Source: Arthrobacter rhizophilus (GTDB lineage: Bacteria; Actinomycetota; Actinomycetes; Actinomycetales; Micrococcaceae). From it: DNA of 64,000 nt. Below the pieces are notes generated by a model that saw only the letters and a list, made by a program, of their open reading frames with translations, was not told where the DNA came from and ran no database searches. This document shows positions 50,958 through 59,926 of this stretch, piece by piece. The position numbers and the translations under genes are program-made. The number at the start of each line of letters is the position of its first letter. Position 1 is the stretch's first letter. The stretch lies in assembly GCF_026241105.1 (NCBI RefSeq), contig NZ_JAPFFT010000017.1, forward strand, positions 1 through 64,000. Direction: 5' to 3'.

Positions 50958-51434
50958 TCAGGCGGTGGGTGCGGGCGAGGCTGCAGCGGTGATCCCGCTG
51001 ATGGAATCGAGCGGAATGTTCACTCCGCCGACCGCCACGGTGGGGACTCCCCCGGCGAAGGAAACCGAGCCCGCCACGCCGGATCCCTTGGTTCCGTCGG
51101 CGAGCGCGTAGCTGATGTTGTGGCCGATGATCTGTGCCGCAGCAGTCCGCATCTGAAGCGAGAAACTCTCCTTCGCGCCCGTGGAGAGCTCGGTCATTTT
51201 CTCCATCATGGACAGCTGGATGGTCTGGCCCATCATCTGGTTGGTGTCCATGGGCGCGCTAGGGTCCTGGTTCTTAAGTTGTGTCACCAGAAGGGACATG
51301 AACATGCTCGAGTCCATGGTCTGCGCCGGTTTGGGCGCGGTGGTTCCAGAAGCTGCGGTTCCAGGCGCTGCGGTTGCAGGCGCTGCGGTTGCAGGCTGGA
51401 CTCCGCTGTTTGCCGCGATGGCTTGGATGGTCAC
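50958..51434 (-). CDS. flgD: Hook-cap protein FlgD
   Basis: 158 residues from GTG 51434, with AGGAGA upstream. The conserved N-terminal domain follows the short Ala/Thr/Pro-rich repeat region: M-F-M-S-L-L-V-T-Q-L-K-N-Q-D-P-S-A-P-M-D-T-N-Q-M-M-G-Q-T. FlgD caps the growing hook and is shed. The C-terminal domain is shorter than in enterics. Confidence 0.94.
   Translation of the reverse strand: MTIQAIAANSGVQPATAAPATAAPGTAASGTTAPKPAQTMDSSMFMSLLVTQLKNQDPSAPMDTNQMMGQTIQLSMMEKMTELSTGAKESFSLQMRTAAAQIIGHNISYALADGTKGSGVAGSVSFAGGVPTVAVGGVNIPLDSISGITAAASPAPTA
51342..51386 (-). repeat. 15-bp tandem repeat in flgD N-terminus
   Basis: Three complete units of the form GGTTSCAGGCGCTGC plus a partial fourth. 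On the coding strand they encode A-A-P-A-T-like pentapeptides in the non-conserved linker before the FlgD domain. Confidence 0.75.
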
Positions 51435-51450
51435 TATTGGTTCTCCTTCA

Positions 51451-52971
51451 TCAGACGAGAATGTCCAGGCTGCTGGTACTGCTTCGGGGAAGTACGACGG
51501 CGGTGCGCGGCAAGCGAACGGGCTCGCCGTCGCTGCCCCGTGGGAAGGCCGGGCTTTCCGCCGGACGCCTGTCGCGTGTATCCGAGCCCGCGCCGGAATC
51601 GGCCGGGGCGTTGTGTTCGGACAAGTCGAGGCTGGCGCCGAAACCGGATTCCCCGAGCCCGCGCCGTAGTTCCGGCAGGATGCTGCGCACTGCCTCCCGG
51701 CCGGCTTCCCCGGGGGCGAACAATTCGATCCGCACACCCGCGCCGTCTATGTGGGCCCGAACAGTCAGCGGACCCAGGTCTTCCGGGGACAACCTCAGCG
51801 TCATCACGTGCCTTCCCGGCTCCCCCGCTGCAAGGGAGAACAGCGGTCCGCTTACCTGGGGAAGCAGCTTGGCTGGATCTGCCTGCGGTGCCGTCGTGGC
51901 CACGCCCGGAGTAGCGGCCGAAGGAACCTGTTGGAGGGGCGCCGCTGGCTGCAGGACAGCCGGAATTCCGGCCGGAATGCCTGCCGTGGCAGGAGTACCT
52001 TGGCCGCCGAGCAGTTTCGGGTCCTGTTGCGTCCCCGGTTTCCCGGAAGGAAGTACGACGGCGGTGCCTGCCGCCCCTGCCAAGGCTGCGGTGGTGCTGG
52101 CGGCAGCTTCGGGGCTGGCGAGGGCCGGGCCGGCGGGCGCAGGGCTGGCGGGGGCAGGGCCGGCGGCTGAAGCAGCTATTGGCTGGACAGGACCCGGCAG
52201 AATTGCGCGCGGCTCGACCGTACTTGGGCCCCGGTTTCCGGCCGGGAGCGCTGCCGGCGCCGGAGAGGCAGGGACGGAAGCAGCCGGGGTCTTCCAAGGG
52301 GCAGTGTTCCCCGAAGGCAGGGTGCTTCCCAAAGACTGCAAGTTCCCCGCAATTATCGCAACACCATCCGGCCCCGAAGGAACTGTCGCATTCACCGGCA
52401 GCGTAGCCGGCCGCATGGCCGAGCTGAGCCCGCCAGAAGCCGATCCCCCGGCCACAGCCGCAACATTGCCTGTTGCCACGGTGCCCGCGACCGACTCGAG
52501 CGGACCGGCGGCGGGAGAAACACCCTCTTTGCCCGGCGCGAGGCCCTGCCCGAGGCCCGATGCAAGTCCTTGCGCCGCAGCACTTCCGGACGCGAGGCCG
52601 GAAATCGCGAGTCCGCTGGGAGCACAAGCTCCCGCAGCGGCCGCCGCATTCGCGGGATCGGCCGTACATTGGGCGTCCTTCGCTTCTCCCTGTTTATCAG
52701 GGCGGGGTTCAACAGGGCGGGGTTCAACCAGGTGGGACTCAAGAGAGCGCGCAACCGTCCCGGAACCGTCGGCGGCAGGCTTTCCCGGCCCGCCGTCGTC
52801 GGACGCTGGCTGGTCCTTCGCCCCGGACGGCTTTCCGCCGGAAGCGGTCGCGCCGGACGCCAGCACACCGCCCATCACGGAATCAAAACCGGCGGCCGAG
52901 CCGGAATGCGGAGCCGACGCAGTTCCAGAAGACGGCAGACGGGGAGCTGCAGTGGCGGGAGGCAACTGCAT
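51451..52971 (-). CDS. fliK: Flagellar hook-length control protein FliK
   Basis: 506 residues. Long Ala/Pro/Gly-rich disordered N-terminus, used as the ruler. The conserved C-terminal domain follows: M-T-L-R-L-S-P-E-D-L-G-P-L-T-V-R-A-H-I-D-G-A-G-V-R-I-E-L-F, then L-P-E-L-R-R-G-L-G-E-S-G-F. ATG 52971 overlaps the NlpC/P60 stop (TGATG). FliK interacts with FlhB to end hook growth. Confidence 0.9.
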   Translation of the reverse strand: MQLPPATAAPRLPSSGTASAPHSGSAAGFDSVMGGVLASGATASGGKPSGAKDQPASDDGGPGKPAADGSGTVARSLESHLVEPRPVEPRPDKQGEAKDAQCTADPANAAAAAGACAPSGLAISGLASGSAAAQGLASGLGQGLAPGKEGVSPAAGPLESVAGTVATGNVAAVAGGSASGGLSSAMRPATLPVNATVPSGPDGVAIIAGNLQSLGSTLPSGNTAPWKTPAASVPASPAPAALPAGNRGPSTVEPRAILPGPVQPIAASAAGPAPASPAPAGPALASPEAAASTTAALAGAAGTAVVLPSGKPGTQQDPKLLGGQGTPATAGIPAGIPAVLQPAAPLQQVPSAATPGVATTAPQADPAKLLPQVSGPLFSLAAGEPGRHVMTLRLSPEDLGPLTVRAHIDGAGVRIELFAPGEAGREAVRSILPELRRGLGESGFGASLDLSEHNAPADSGAGSDTRDRRPAESPAFPRGSDGEPVRLPRTAVVLPRSSTSSLDILV

Positions 52972-53639
52972 CACGAACCTCCCGCGGGCACAATGCGGCG
53001 GATCGCGGTCAGATTGGACTGCTGCTCCCACGCATCACGGATCTGGATGGTCTGTCCGGGGACGGGGGCGTCGATCGCTTTGCCGTTGCCTAGATAGATG
53101 GAGATGTGTTCGCCGCCGAAACTCACCAGGAGGTCGCCGGGTTTGGCTTGGGCCAAGGACGCCACCGGGGTGCCCTTCTGCATTTGGTCGCTGACCACGC
53201 GGGGCAGGTCGACGCCCAGGTCCTTGAAGACGCGTTGCACAAAGCCAGAACAATCCATGCCTACCGCGGGGTTCGTGCCGCCCCAGACATAGGGCACGCC
53301 GACGTACTTCTTGGCGGCGGCCACCACGGCGTCGCCCGTGACTCCGACAGTGGCTATTCCGGTGCCGACGCCCGAAAGCGCACGCGCTCCCGCTACACCG
53401 CTGAGGCCTGCAGCGCTCCCGAGCCCCAGGGACGAAGCGAGTTGGCTCATGTCCGGCGCCGTCGAGCCCCCGACGGCCGTGCTCAGCGCCTGCGCGAAAG
53501 ATGCCGCGTCCCCGGAAGAAACCGCACTGGCTGAGGCGGCGGCCGTCCCCGTGGAGGACTGCGGGCGTACACCGTGAGTCAGTGACTGCAGCATCGACTC
53601 GATGCTCTGGATGCGCCCGATGGCCTCGGTCATGCTCAT
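52971..53639 (-). CDS. NlpC/P60 peptidoglycan hydrolase in the flagellar operon
   Basis: 222 residues. N-terminal M-S-M-T-E-A-I-G-R-I-Q-S-I-E-S-M-L-Q-S-L flagellar-type tail, Ala/Ser linker, then a C-terminal NlpC/P60 domain: V-P-Y-V-W-G-G, catalytic Cys in M-D-C-S-G-F-V-Q-R-V-F, D-L-L-V-S-F-G-G-E-H-I-S-I-Y with the catalytic His. Its place between fliJ and fliK and its short helical N-terminus suggest it opens the wall for rod passage, replacing FlgJ. It overlaps fliJ by 4 nt. Confidence 0.92.
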   Translation of the reverse strand: MSMTEAIGRIQSIESMLQSLTHGVRPQSSTGTAAASASAVSSGDAASFAQALSTAVGGSTAPDMSQLASSLGLGSAAGLSGVAGARALSGVGTGIATVGVTGDAVVAAAKKYVGVPYVWGGTNPAVGMDCSGFVQRVFKDLGVDLPRVVSDQMQKGTPVASLAQAKPGDLLVSFGGEHISIYLGNGKAIDAPVPGQTIQIRDAWEQQSNLTAIRRIVPAGGS

Positions 53640-54112
53640 GAGCCAGCCTTCCGCGCTGCAGGAGCCGCAGCGGGATGGACTGGAGCCGGCTGCGCCGAAC
53701 TGCGGTGCCACGCGGAAGAAGCAATCTCGTCCAGCACGCCTTGTTCAGCGCGCAGCGCGGAAGCCTCGAAGGCGGCTCCGTGACGGTCTTCGAGCTTCTC
53801 AAGTCCCACCGCTCGGCGCTTGGCTTCGGTGTATTCCTCGCGAGCCTCGGCTGCTTCCGCCTCCGCGCTGGCGGCCAAGGCGTCAAGTTCGGCCAACATG
53901 CTTTGCGCAGAAGCACGAGCGGCGGCGATCGCCAACAATGCGGCGGAGCTGCCGGCATTTCCGGTGGACTCAGCTAGTTCCTCGCGCGCAGTGGCCCGGC
54001 GGGACCGCAGGGATGCGGACCGGGCGTTGGCACGGGCCAGTCCACTGGCGGCGGCGTCCTGCTGGGTCTGGCGCAGGCGCAGAAGCCCGGCCAAGGAGAA
54101 TTGACGGTTCAC
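53636..54112 (-). CDS. fliJ: Flagellar export protein FliJ
   Basis: 158 residues, almost entirely helical coiled coil: Q-F-S-L-A-G-L-L-R-L-R-Q-T-Q-Q-D-A-A, then E-A-E-A-A-E-A-R-E-E-Y-T-E-A-K-R-R. FliJ resembles the gamma subunit of F1-ATPase and activates FliI. The assignment relies on position between fliI and the NlpC gene and on the FliJ-like opening; the sequence is divergent. Confidence 0.85.
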   Translation of the reverse strand: MNRQFSLAGLLRLRQTQQDAAASGLARANARSASLRSRRATAREELAESTGNAGSSAALLAIAAARASAQSMLAELDALAASAEAEAAEAREEYTEAKRRAVGLEKLEDRHGAAFEASALRAEQGVLDEIASSAWHRSSAQPAPVHPAAAPAARKAGS

Positions 54113-55440
54113 ACGGCTCCTTCGAGGCTTGCTGAGAGTCGGAAGAGTTCCGGCCAGGACTCGCTGTATGGGGTGGATTCGTCCATGCGTTGCTGCAGGA
54201 ACCCGTTGATGGCGGCTTCGTGGTCCAGCGCCGCATCAACCAAGGGATTGCTGCCACGGTGGTAGGCGCCGACGTCGATCAGGTCCTGGGCGCTGCGCCG
54301 CGCGGCGAGGACCCTGCGCAAGGATGCTGCGAGCGCCGTGCGATCGGCCGTGTTGACCTTGGAGGCTACACGGGACACGGAACCGAGCACGTCCACTGAC
54401 GGGAAGTGCCCCGTGACGGCGAGCTTCCTGTCCAAAACCACGTGTCCGTCCAGGATGGAGCGGGCTGCGTCGGCGATCGGTTCGTTGTGGTCGTCGCCGT
54501 CCACCAGCACCGTGTAGATACCGGTCACGGAGCCGGTTTCGGCAGTGCCGGAACGTTCCAAGAGCCGGGCCAGCACGGAAAAGGTCGACGGCGGGTAGCC
54601 GCGCGTGGCGGGCGGCTCACCGGCAGAGAGGCCGATTTCGCGCTGGGCCATGGCAACGCGGGTGAGCGAATCCATCATGAGCACCACGTCCTGGCCGGCT
54701 TCACGGAACGATTCGGCGATCCTGGTGGCCGTGACGGCGGCGCGCAAGCGCATGAGGGCGGGCTCGTCGGACGTCGCAACAACAACCACGGAACGTGCCA
54801 GGCCTTCCGGGCCAAGGTCGTCCTCCAGGAATTCGCGAACTTCACGGCCACGCTCCCCCACCAAGGCAATCACGGAGACTTCGGCATCCGTGCCGCGGGC
54901 GATCATGGACAGCAGCGAGGACTTGCCAACGCCCGAGCCTGCGAACAACCCCATGCGCTGTCCGCGGCCAAGCGTGGCCATGGTGTCCAGGACGCGGACG
55001 CCGGTCTGCAGCGGGGTGTCTACCCGCGCGCGGTGCATGGCTGACGGCGCCTCGTTGTCCAAGGGGACCATGGGACTGGCAGGCAACGGGGCTTTGCCGT
55101 CGATCGGACGCCCCAGCGCATCCAGCACGCGTCCGAACAGACCGCGTCCGGTCGGGACCAGGATCGGGCTGCCCTTGGCACGTGCCGCGTCTCCCGCGGC
55201 CACTCCGGTCAACCGTCCCAGCGGCATGCAGCGCACGGCGCCGCTGAGCGAGGCGACCACTTCGGCGTCGAGCCCGGGGGCCTCGCCCACGGTCACCAGA
55301 TCTCCCACGGCACAGTCCAAGCCGGAAACTTCCAGGCCGAGGCCAAGCACGGATGTCACCGTGCCCACGCGCTGTGGGGCCGCGGCGGCGAGGGCTGCGC
55401 CGAACCGGCCAGCGTGCGGCCGGTACGCCGTGAGGCTCAT
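54109..55440 (-). CDS. fliI: Flagellum-specific ATPase FliI
   Basis: 443 residues, F1-beta-like. Walker A A-G-S-G-V-G-K-S-S, then G-E-R-G-R-E-V-R-E-F, the catalytic segment V-V-V-A-T-S-D-E-P-A-L-M-R, Walker B V-V-L-M-M-D-S-L-T-R and G-Y-P-P-S-T-F-S. FliI powers release of chaperones and entry of export substrates. It overlaps fliH and fliJ by 4 nt each. Confidence 0.97.
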   Translation of the reverse strand: MSLTAYRPHAGRFGAALAAAAPQRVGTVTSVLGLGLEVSGLDCAVGDLVTVGEAPGLDAEVVASLSGAVRCMPLGRLTGVAAGDAARAKGSPILVPTGRGLFGRVLDALGRPIDGKAPLPASPMVPLDNEAPSAMHRARVDTPLQTGVRVLDTMATLGRGQRMGLFAGSGVGKSSLLSMIARGTDAEVSVIALVGERGREVREFLEDDLGPEGLARSVVVVATSDEPALMRLRAAVTATRIAESFREAGQDVVLMMDSLTRVAMAQREIGLSAGEPPATRGYPPSTFSVLARLLERSGTAETGSVTGIYTVLVDGDDHNEPIADAARSILDGHVVLDRKLAVTGHFPSVDVLGSVSRVASKVNTADRTALAASLRRVLAARRSAQDLIDVGAYHRGSNPLVDAALDHEAAINGFLQQRMDESTPYSESWPELFRLSASLEGAV

Positions 55441-56057
55441 GCGTCGTTCCCCCGCAGGGCCGCTTTGGCCCTGTCCAAAGCGGTGTTGAGCCGGGCGTCG
55501 ATCCAGCCCTGCGGATATTCCGCGATCGCGTCTCCGGGGTTCAGTGCCGGATCGGCTTTGAGTTCGACGCCGGCCACGTTCCCGGCGTCGACGGCGGCCA
55601 GCGCGGCAAGGTCTGCCGGGTGGAGGCGGATGGCAGTCACGGTTTCCAGCCCGGACACGGCTCCGAGGGCACGGGCGAGAGCAGCCCGGGCGGTGTTCTG
55701 GCCCTTGTCGAGTTCATAGCCAAGGATGGCTTCGGCAAGCTCGATCGCACTGGCCGCCAACACATCCTGCGCTTTTTCCAACGCAACGCCACGGTATTGA
55801 CGGGTTGCGGCTGTGGCTGCTTCGAGCGCACGGACAGCTTGCGCTACCGTCTGCCGCCCGGCGTCGAGCATTGCGCGGTGTTCAGCCTGGAGCTGGTCGC
55901 GAAGGCGCTGCTGTTCCTGCGCCGCAGCCTTGATGCCTGCAGCGTAGCCTGCTGCGTGTCCTTGGGTGTAGCCGCTGTCCTTCTTGCGGGACCGCTCAGC
56001 TGGCTGGATGTCAGGGAAGACGACGCGGGCGAAATCGGTGGAGGCGTCAGTAGACAT
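55437..56057 (-). CDS. fliH: Flagellar assembly protein FliH
   Basis: 206 residues. A helical N-terminal portion with G-Y-T-Q-G-H-A-A-G-Y-A-A-G-I-K (GxxxG-type heptads typical of FliH) leads to a C-terminal domain. FliH holds FliI to the C-ring and limits its activity. ATG 56057 is inside the fliG 3' end, with the previous fliG stop at 56047, so the two are coupled. Confidence 0.88.
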   Translation of the reverse strand: MSTDASTDFARVVFPDIQPAERSRKKDSGYTQGHAAGYAAGIKAAAQEQQRLRDQLQAEHRAMLDAGRQTVAQAVRALEAATAATRQYRGVALEKAQDVLAASAIELAEAILGYELDKGQNTARAALARALGAVSGLETVTAIRLHPADLAALAAVDAGNVAGVELKADPALNPGDAIAEYPQGWIDARLNTALDRAKAALRGNDA

Positions 56058-57081
56058 AGTCGTCCTCTTCGCCGCGCCGGACCACGATTGCACCTTCGGC
56101 TTCCAATTCGCGGATCGAGCGGACAATCTCCGCGCGGGCCTCTTCAACCTGGGACGCGCGGACAGGCCCGGCGGAAGCCATCTCGGCTTCGAGGATCTCG
56201 AGGTTCCGGCCGGACACGTTGGTGCGCACCGCTTCGAGCACTGCTGTAGGCGCGCCCTTCATGGCGACGGCGAGCACTTCGGCGTTGACTCCTCGCAGGA
56301 TCTGCTGGATGTCGCGGCGTTCCAGTTTCACGATGTCCACGAAGGTCAGCATCCGGGCGCGCACCTCCGTGGCCAGCTCCGGGTCGAGGGTCTCCAAACC
56401 GTCCAGTACGGAGCGTTCCGTGTTGACATCGGATCGGTTGATAATGTCGACCAGGGGTTGGATTCCACCGACAATCTCGCTCGATTTCCTTTGCGACATG
56501 ACCGCACCGGCACGCACTTTGAGGGTCTCGGCCACGATTCCCACGGCTTCCGGCGACGCCATTCCCATCGTGGCGATGCAACGGGCCACCTCGCTCCGTT
56601 GGACGTCGCCCAGACCGGCCATGACCGCGGAGGCCTTGCCCGGCCGCAGGTGCGCCAGGATCAAGGCAATGGTCTGGGGCATCTCGCTGTCGATCAGGGC
56701 CAAGAGTTGCCCGGAGTCCATCATTTCCAGGAACTCGAACGACTTCCCGGCCATGGTGGATGCAAGGCGGTCCATGAAACCTGCTGCTTTATCCGCACCG
56801 AAGGACGCTTCCAAGAGCCCGACGGCGAATTCCTGGCCACCGCGGGCAGTCCGGCGTCCGCTGACCGCAAGTTCGTGGAACTCGGTCATGACGTGGTCCG
56901 CCACTGCCGAGGAGACGCGGCGCAAGCGCACGATCTCGGCGGCAATGTCTTCAGCCTCGGACTCTGAAAACTGGGTCATGACGGAGGCCGCACTGGCCGG
57001 GCTCATCTGCATCAGCACCACGGCCACCTTCTGGGCACCGGTCAGGCCGCCTACCTCCAAGCCGAGCTCTCCGGCCCTCAT
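56047..57081 (-). CDS. fliG: Flagellar motor switch protein FliG
   Basis: 344 residues: N-terminal G-A-Q-K-V-A-V-V-L-M-Q-M, middle I-D-S-E-M-P-Q-T-I-A-L-I-L-A-H-L-R-P and E-V-A-R-C-I-A-T-M, and the C-terminal torque domain F-V-D-I-V-K-L-E-R-R-D-I-Q-Q-I-L-R. FliG sits on the MS ring and contacts MotA. Its GTG/ATG start overlaps the fliF end. Confidence 0.97.
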   Translation of the reverse strand: MRAGELGLEVGGLTGAQKVAVVLMQMSPASAASVMTQFSESEAEDIAAEIVRLRRVSSAVADHVMTEFHELAVSGRRTARGGQEFAVGLLEASFGADKAAGFMDRLASTMAGKSFEFLEMMDSGQLLALIDSEMPQTIALILAHLRPGKASAVMAGLGDVQRSEVARCIATMGMASPEAVGIVAETLKVRAGAVMSQRKSSEIVGGIQPLVDIINRSDVNTERSVLDGLETLDPELATEVRARMLTFVDIVKLERRDIQQILRGVNAEVLAVAMKGAPTAVLEAVRTNVSGRNLEILEAEMASAGPVRASQVEEARAEIVRSIRELEAEGAIVVRRGEEDDYVY

Positions 57082-58712
57082 ACCGGCTGCTTTTCGTCCA
57101 TGAGCCCACGCAGGTACTCGGCGGTCCGGGCCGGGTTTTCGGCGACCATGGCTTCAATCTGGGCACGCCGCCGCTCGCCGTCGAGCGCTTCGGCGCCTGG
57201 TATCGGCAAGGCAGGCATGGGCAAGGCCGGAACGGGATGCACCGGGGGCAGCTCAATCGCCGTCGTCGAGGGGGGCCCTTCAAGGGCCGGTGTCGTGACC
57301 GCAAGGGGAAGCATCTCGTAGTCAAGCCGCTCACCAAGGTCAACTGGTTCGCGTTGCTGCCTGCGCCGCAGGAGGATGAGCACAAGCACAATCAGGGCAA
57401 CTACTGCCAGCAGGATGCTGCCCGCCAGGATGAGCGTATTCACCAAATCCGACTGTTGCTTGGCATCGGCTTGGGCCTTGGCCGAGCCCAGCGCTTGTGC
57501 GGCTGCGTCCGCAGCCGACGTGCTGAAGGGCAACACTTCGACAGTCACCACGTCGCCGCGCGCAGGATCGATGCCGGCGGCGGAAGTCACCAGTGCCTTG
57601 ATCGAGTTGATGTTGAGTCCTGCAGCCGCGGACTGGTTGATGGCGACGGAGATGGTTTGGCGCTTCACGGCACCTTGGGGAATGGTGCGGTCTTCGGTGA
57701 CCTTGTTGACCGCGTTGTTCTTGGTGGTGTCGCTGGAGTCGAAGGTTCCGTTGCCGTTGGTCCCGCCGGGCACAGCGATGTTGTCCGGTCCCAGGACGCC
57801 GGACGCACCGCCTCCCGTTCCGGTGAACTTCTCTGTCTTGGTGGTCTCGCTCAGCGGAACAGCGTCCTTGGCCGCGGAGAATGTCTCGCTGCGCTGTTGC
57901 GCGGATTCTGCGGTCACGTCGGCGGCGACGGCGACGGTGGCGTTGCCGGGTCCTACCACCTTGTCCAGCACGGCCCGCACCGAATCGGACGTGCGCTGCT
58001 GGTAGTCGGTGGCCTGTTTGGACGAGGAGCCCGTGGCTCCTCCACCCACCGTGGAGAGGACGTTGCCCTGCGAATCCACCACGGACACATTCGTTGGCTT
58101 CAGGTTTTCGATCGAGGCGGACGTCAAGTGCACAATCGCCTGGACCTTGTCCGCGGACAGGGTCACGCCCGGCCGTGTTTCCACGAACACGGATGCCGTG
58201 GCGTCCGGGGATTTGTCCACGAATACTGTTTTTGCCGGAATGGCGAGCTGCACGGCGGCGGTCTTGACGCCGTCCATGGCCTGGATGGTGGTAGCGAGTT
58301 CGCCCTCAAGCGCGCGCTTGTAGGTGACGGATTGCTGGAACTCGGAAGAGGTCACCCCGAGCTTGTCCAGCAGCGAATAGCCCGTGGCGGCGGCCGCCGG
58401 AAGGCCCGCTGCCGCTGCCTTCAGCCGCTCATCGTTGACCTTGTTGTCGGGAACCAGGATGGTGGAACCGCCATTGCTGAGCTCATACGGAACATTGTCC
58501 TTGCGCAACTGCTCCACGATCCCGTTGGCGTCGGTGTCCTTCAATCCGGAGAAAAGGGGCGAGTAGGACGGTTTGCCCAACCATGCTGACAGGGCCACCC
58601 CGCCCAGGACCAGGACTGCGATGCCGATGATGGCGATGGTGCGCTGCCCGGCGGTGAACCCCTTGAATCCATCGCCGAGCTTGCGAAAGAAAGCGGCAAT
58701 CTGTGGAGGCAT
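57078..58712 (-). CDS. fliF: Flagellar MS-ring protein FliF
   Basis: 544 residues. TM helix 1 near residues 25-45 (I-A-I-I-G-I-A-V-L-V-L-G-G-V-A-L) and helix 2 near residues 430-450. Ring-forming domains: Y-S-P-L-F-S-G-L-K-D-T-D-A-N-G-I-V-E-Q-L, S-A-S-V-F-V-E-T-R-P-G-V-T-L-S. It is the first ring built in flagellar assembly. TGATG overlap with fliE. Confidence 0.97.
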   Translation of the reverse strand: MPPQIAAFFRKLGDGFKGFTAGQRTIAIIGIAVLVLGGVALSAWLGKPSYSPLFSGLKDTDANGIVEQLRKDNVPYELSNGGSTILVPDNKVNDERLKAAAAGLPAAAATGYSLLDKLGVTSSEFQQSVTYKRALEGELATTIQAMDGVKTAAVQLAIPAKTVFVDKSPDATASVFVETRPGVTLSADKVQAIVHLTSASIENLKPTNVSVVDSQGNVLSTVGGGATGSSSKQATDYQQRTSDSVRAVLDKVVGPGNATVAVAADVTAESAQQRSETFSAAKDAVPLSETTKTEKFTGTGGGASGVLGPDNIAVPGGTNGNGTFDSSDTTKNNAVNKVTEDRTIPQGAVKRQTISVAINQSAAAGLNINSIKALVTSAAGIDPARGDVVTVEVLPFSTSAADAAAQALGSAKAQADAKQQSDLVNTLILAGSILLAVVALIVLVLILLRRRQQREPVDLGERLDYEMLPLAVTTPALEGPPSTTAIELPPVHPVPALPMPALPIPGAEALDGERRRAQIEAMVAENPARTAEYLRGLMDEKQPV

Positions 58713-59056
58713 CAGGCCTGCATCCTCATGATCTCGTTGAACGCGTCAACGCCCTTGTTCCGTACCGTGGCCACAAGTTCCAAAGTGATCTGGGCGCGTG
58801 TGGCCGCGATGGTCGCCTTGTGGATGTCATCAAGGTTGCCCGTCACCGCGGACACAGCCAGCTGGTTCGACGTCGATTGCAGTGACTGGAGGTTGTCCAC
58901 GGCGCCGGTAAGCGCGGTGGCGAAGCCGTTGCCGCCCGCCGCCCCGGCCGTTCCAGTGGCGTTACCTGTGCCACCCGCGTAGCCGGTGCCGCTGACGCCC
59001 TGCACGCCAAGCCCGTTGCCAGCGCCTTGAATTGCACCGATCGGGTCCAATGCCAT
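58712..59056 (-). CDS. fliE: Flagellar hook-basal body protein FliE
   Basis: 114 residues. Gly-rich N-terminus and a conserved C-terminal helix: A-L-T-G-A-V-D-N-L-Q-S-L-Q-S-T-S-N-Q, then A-T-R-A-Q-I-T-L-E-L-V-A-T-V-R-N-K-G-V-D-A-F-N-E-I-M-R-M. FliE links the MS ring to the rod. Its overlap with flgC and fliF is one base each. Confidence 0.94.
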   Translation of the reverse strand: MALDPIGAIQGAGNGLGVQGVSGTGYAGGTGNATGTAGAAGGNGFATALTGAVDNLQSLQSTSNQLAVSAVTGNLDDIHKATIAATRAQITLELVATVRNKGVDAFNEIMRMQA

Positions 59057-59448
59057 CAGGATTTTCCTATCTCAAGCGCTGCCAGGTAAGTCTCGCGGGC
59101 GCGGTCCACCACCTGGGCGTTGGCCTGGTAACCGCGTTGGGCCACAATCAGGGAACCCATCTGTTCGGCGATGTCTATGTCCGGATAGCGGACGTAGCCT
59201 TGGGCATCGGCCAGCGGATGGTCAGGTTGGTACACGAGCCTGCCCGTTGCACTGCCTTGAGTGGTGGCCTTGACGTAAACGCCGGTTCCGTTGCTGCCTT
59301 CGGCGGCCTCGATGTAGCGCGCTTGGAACGCCTTGCCGTTGGTGCGGGTCGCGGTGTTCATGTTCGCCAGGTTGTCCGAGACGGCGTCGAGCCACTTGCG
59401 GTGCACGGTCAGGGCGGAGCCGGCAATGCCGATCGCATCAAAGGTCAT
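59056..59448 (-). CDS. flgC: Flagellar rod protein FlgC
   Basis: 130 residues with D0 rod motifs at both ends: A-L-T-V-H-R-K-W-L-D-A-V-S-D-N-L-A-N-M-N-T, and Y-V-R-Y-P-D-I-D-I-A-E-Q-M-G-S-L-I-V-A-Q-R-G-Y-Q-A-N. It overlaps flgB and fliE by one base each. Confidence 0.96.
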   Translation of the reverse strand: MTFDAIGIAGSALTVHRKWLDAVSDNLANMNTATRTNGKAFQARYIEAAEGSNGTGVYVKATTQGSATGRLVYQPDHPLADAQGYVRYPDIDIAEQMGSLIVAQRGYQANAQVVDRARETYLAALEIGKS

Positions 59449-59789
59449 CAGCTGGTCCTCATGGCGGTGCGGAGGGCCGTGAATTCGCTGCTGGCGGCCC
59501 GGGCCGCGAACTGGTACCGGAGCACGGTGTCGATGTTGGAAAGGGTTTCGGTGTCCAGGTTCACGTTGTTGCCGTTGAGCTGGGCGGGCTCCTGCGACGT
59601 CGAGATCGTGGATGCGGCGTACCCGTCACCTGAGCGCACGGAGGCTGCGAGGGCGTCTTCGAACTGGACCCTCTTGGCGTGGTAGTTAGGGGTGTTGATG
59701 TTCGCGATGTTGTTGGCGATGGTGCGCTGGCGCAATGTCAGCCCGTCGAGCGCGCTACCAAGGGCAACAGAAGTCACTGAATCGAACAC
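59448..59789 (-). CDS. flgB: Flagellar rod protein FlgB
   Basis: 113 residues: A-L-D-G-L-T-L-R-Q-R-T-I-A-N-N-I-A-N-I-N-T-P-N-Y-H-A-K-R-V, then Q-L-N-G-N-N-V-N-L-D-T-E, and a C-terminal rod-type helix. It is the first gene of the flgB-to-flgE run and lies 76 nt after a sigma-28-type promoter. Confidence 0.96.
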   Translation of the reverse strand: MFDSVTSVALGSALDGLTLRQRTIANNIANINTPNYHAKRVQFEDALAASVRSGDGYAASTISTSQEPAQLNGNNVNLDTETLSNIDTVLRYQFAARAASSEFTALRTAMRTS

Positions 59790-59865
59790 GACGGCCTGCC
59801 TTCGCGAATAGATATGAAGAGGCCGATCCGTGGCCGCGCATCGAGCGATCCCTGCTCAACTTCCA

Positions 59866-59892
59866 CCATCGGCACCTACAGGGCATCCGTTA
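59866..59892 (-). promoter_or_regulatory. Sigma-28-type promoter of the flgB operon
   Basis: On the minus strand, TAAC (59892-59889), exactly 15 bp, then GCCGATGG (59873-59866). The predicted start site lies about 70 nt before the flgB ATG. The site is just downstream of the FliT-like gene stop, so flgB is served independently of fliC-fliD-fliS. Confidence 0.7.
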
Positions 59893-59926
59893 GTCGATCG
59901 TGGAAGTTGTTTTCGGTGCGTTCTCT

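Noticed and set aside
51374..53194. Plus-strand ORF of 606 codons antisense to fliK
   Set aside because: fliK has the conserved C-terminal domain and operon context on the other strand; this ORF is Gly/Ala/Pro-rich shadow coding.
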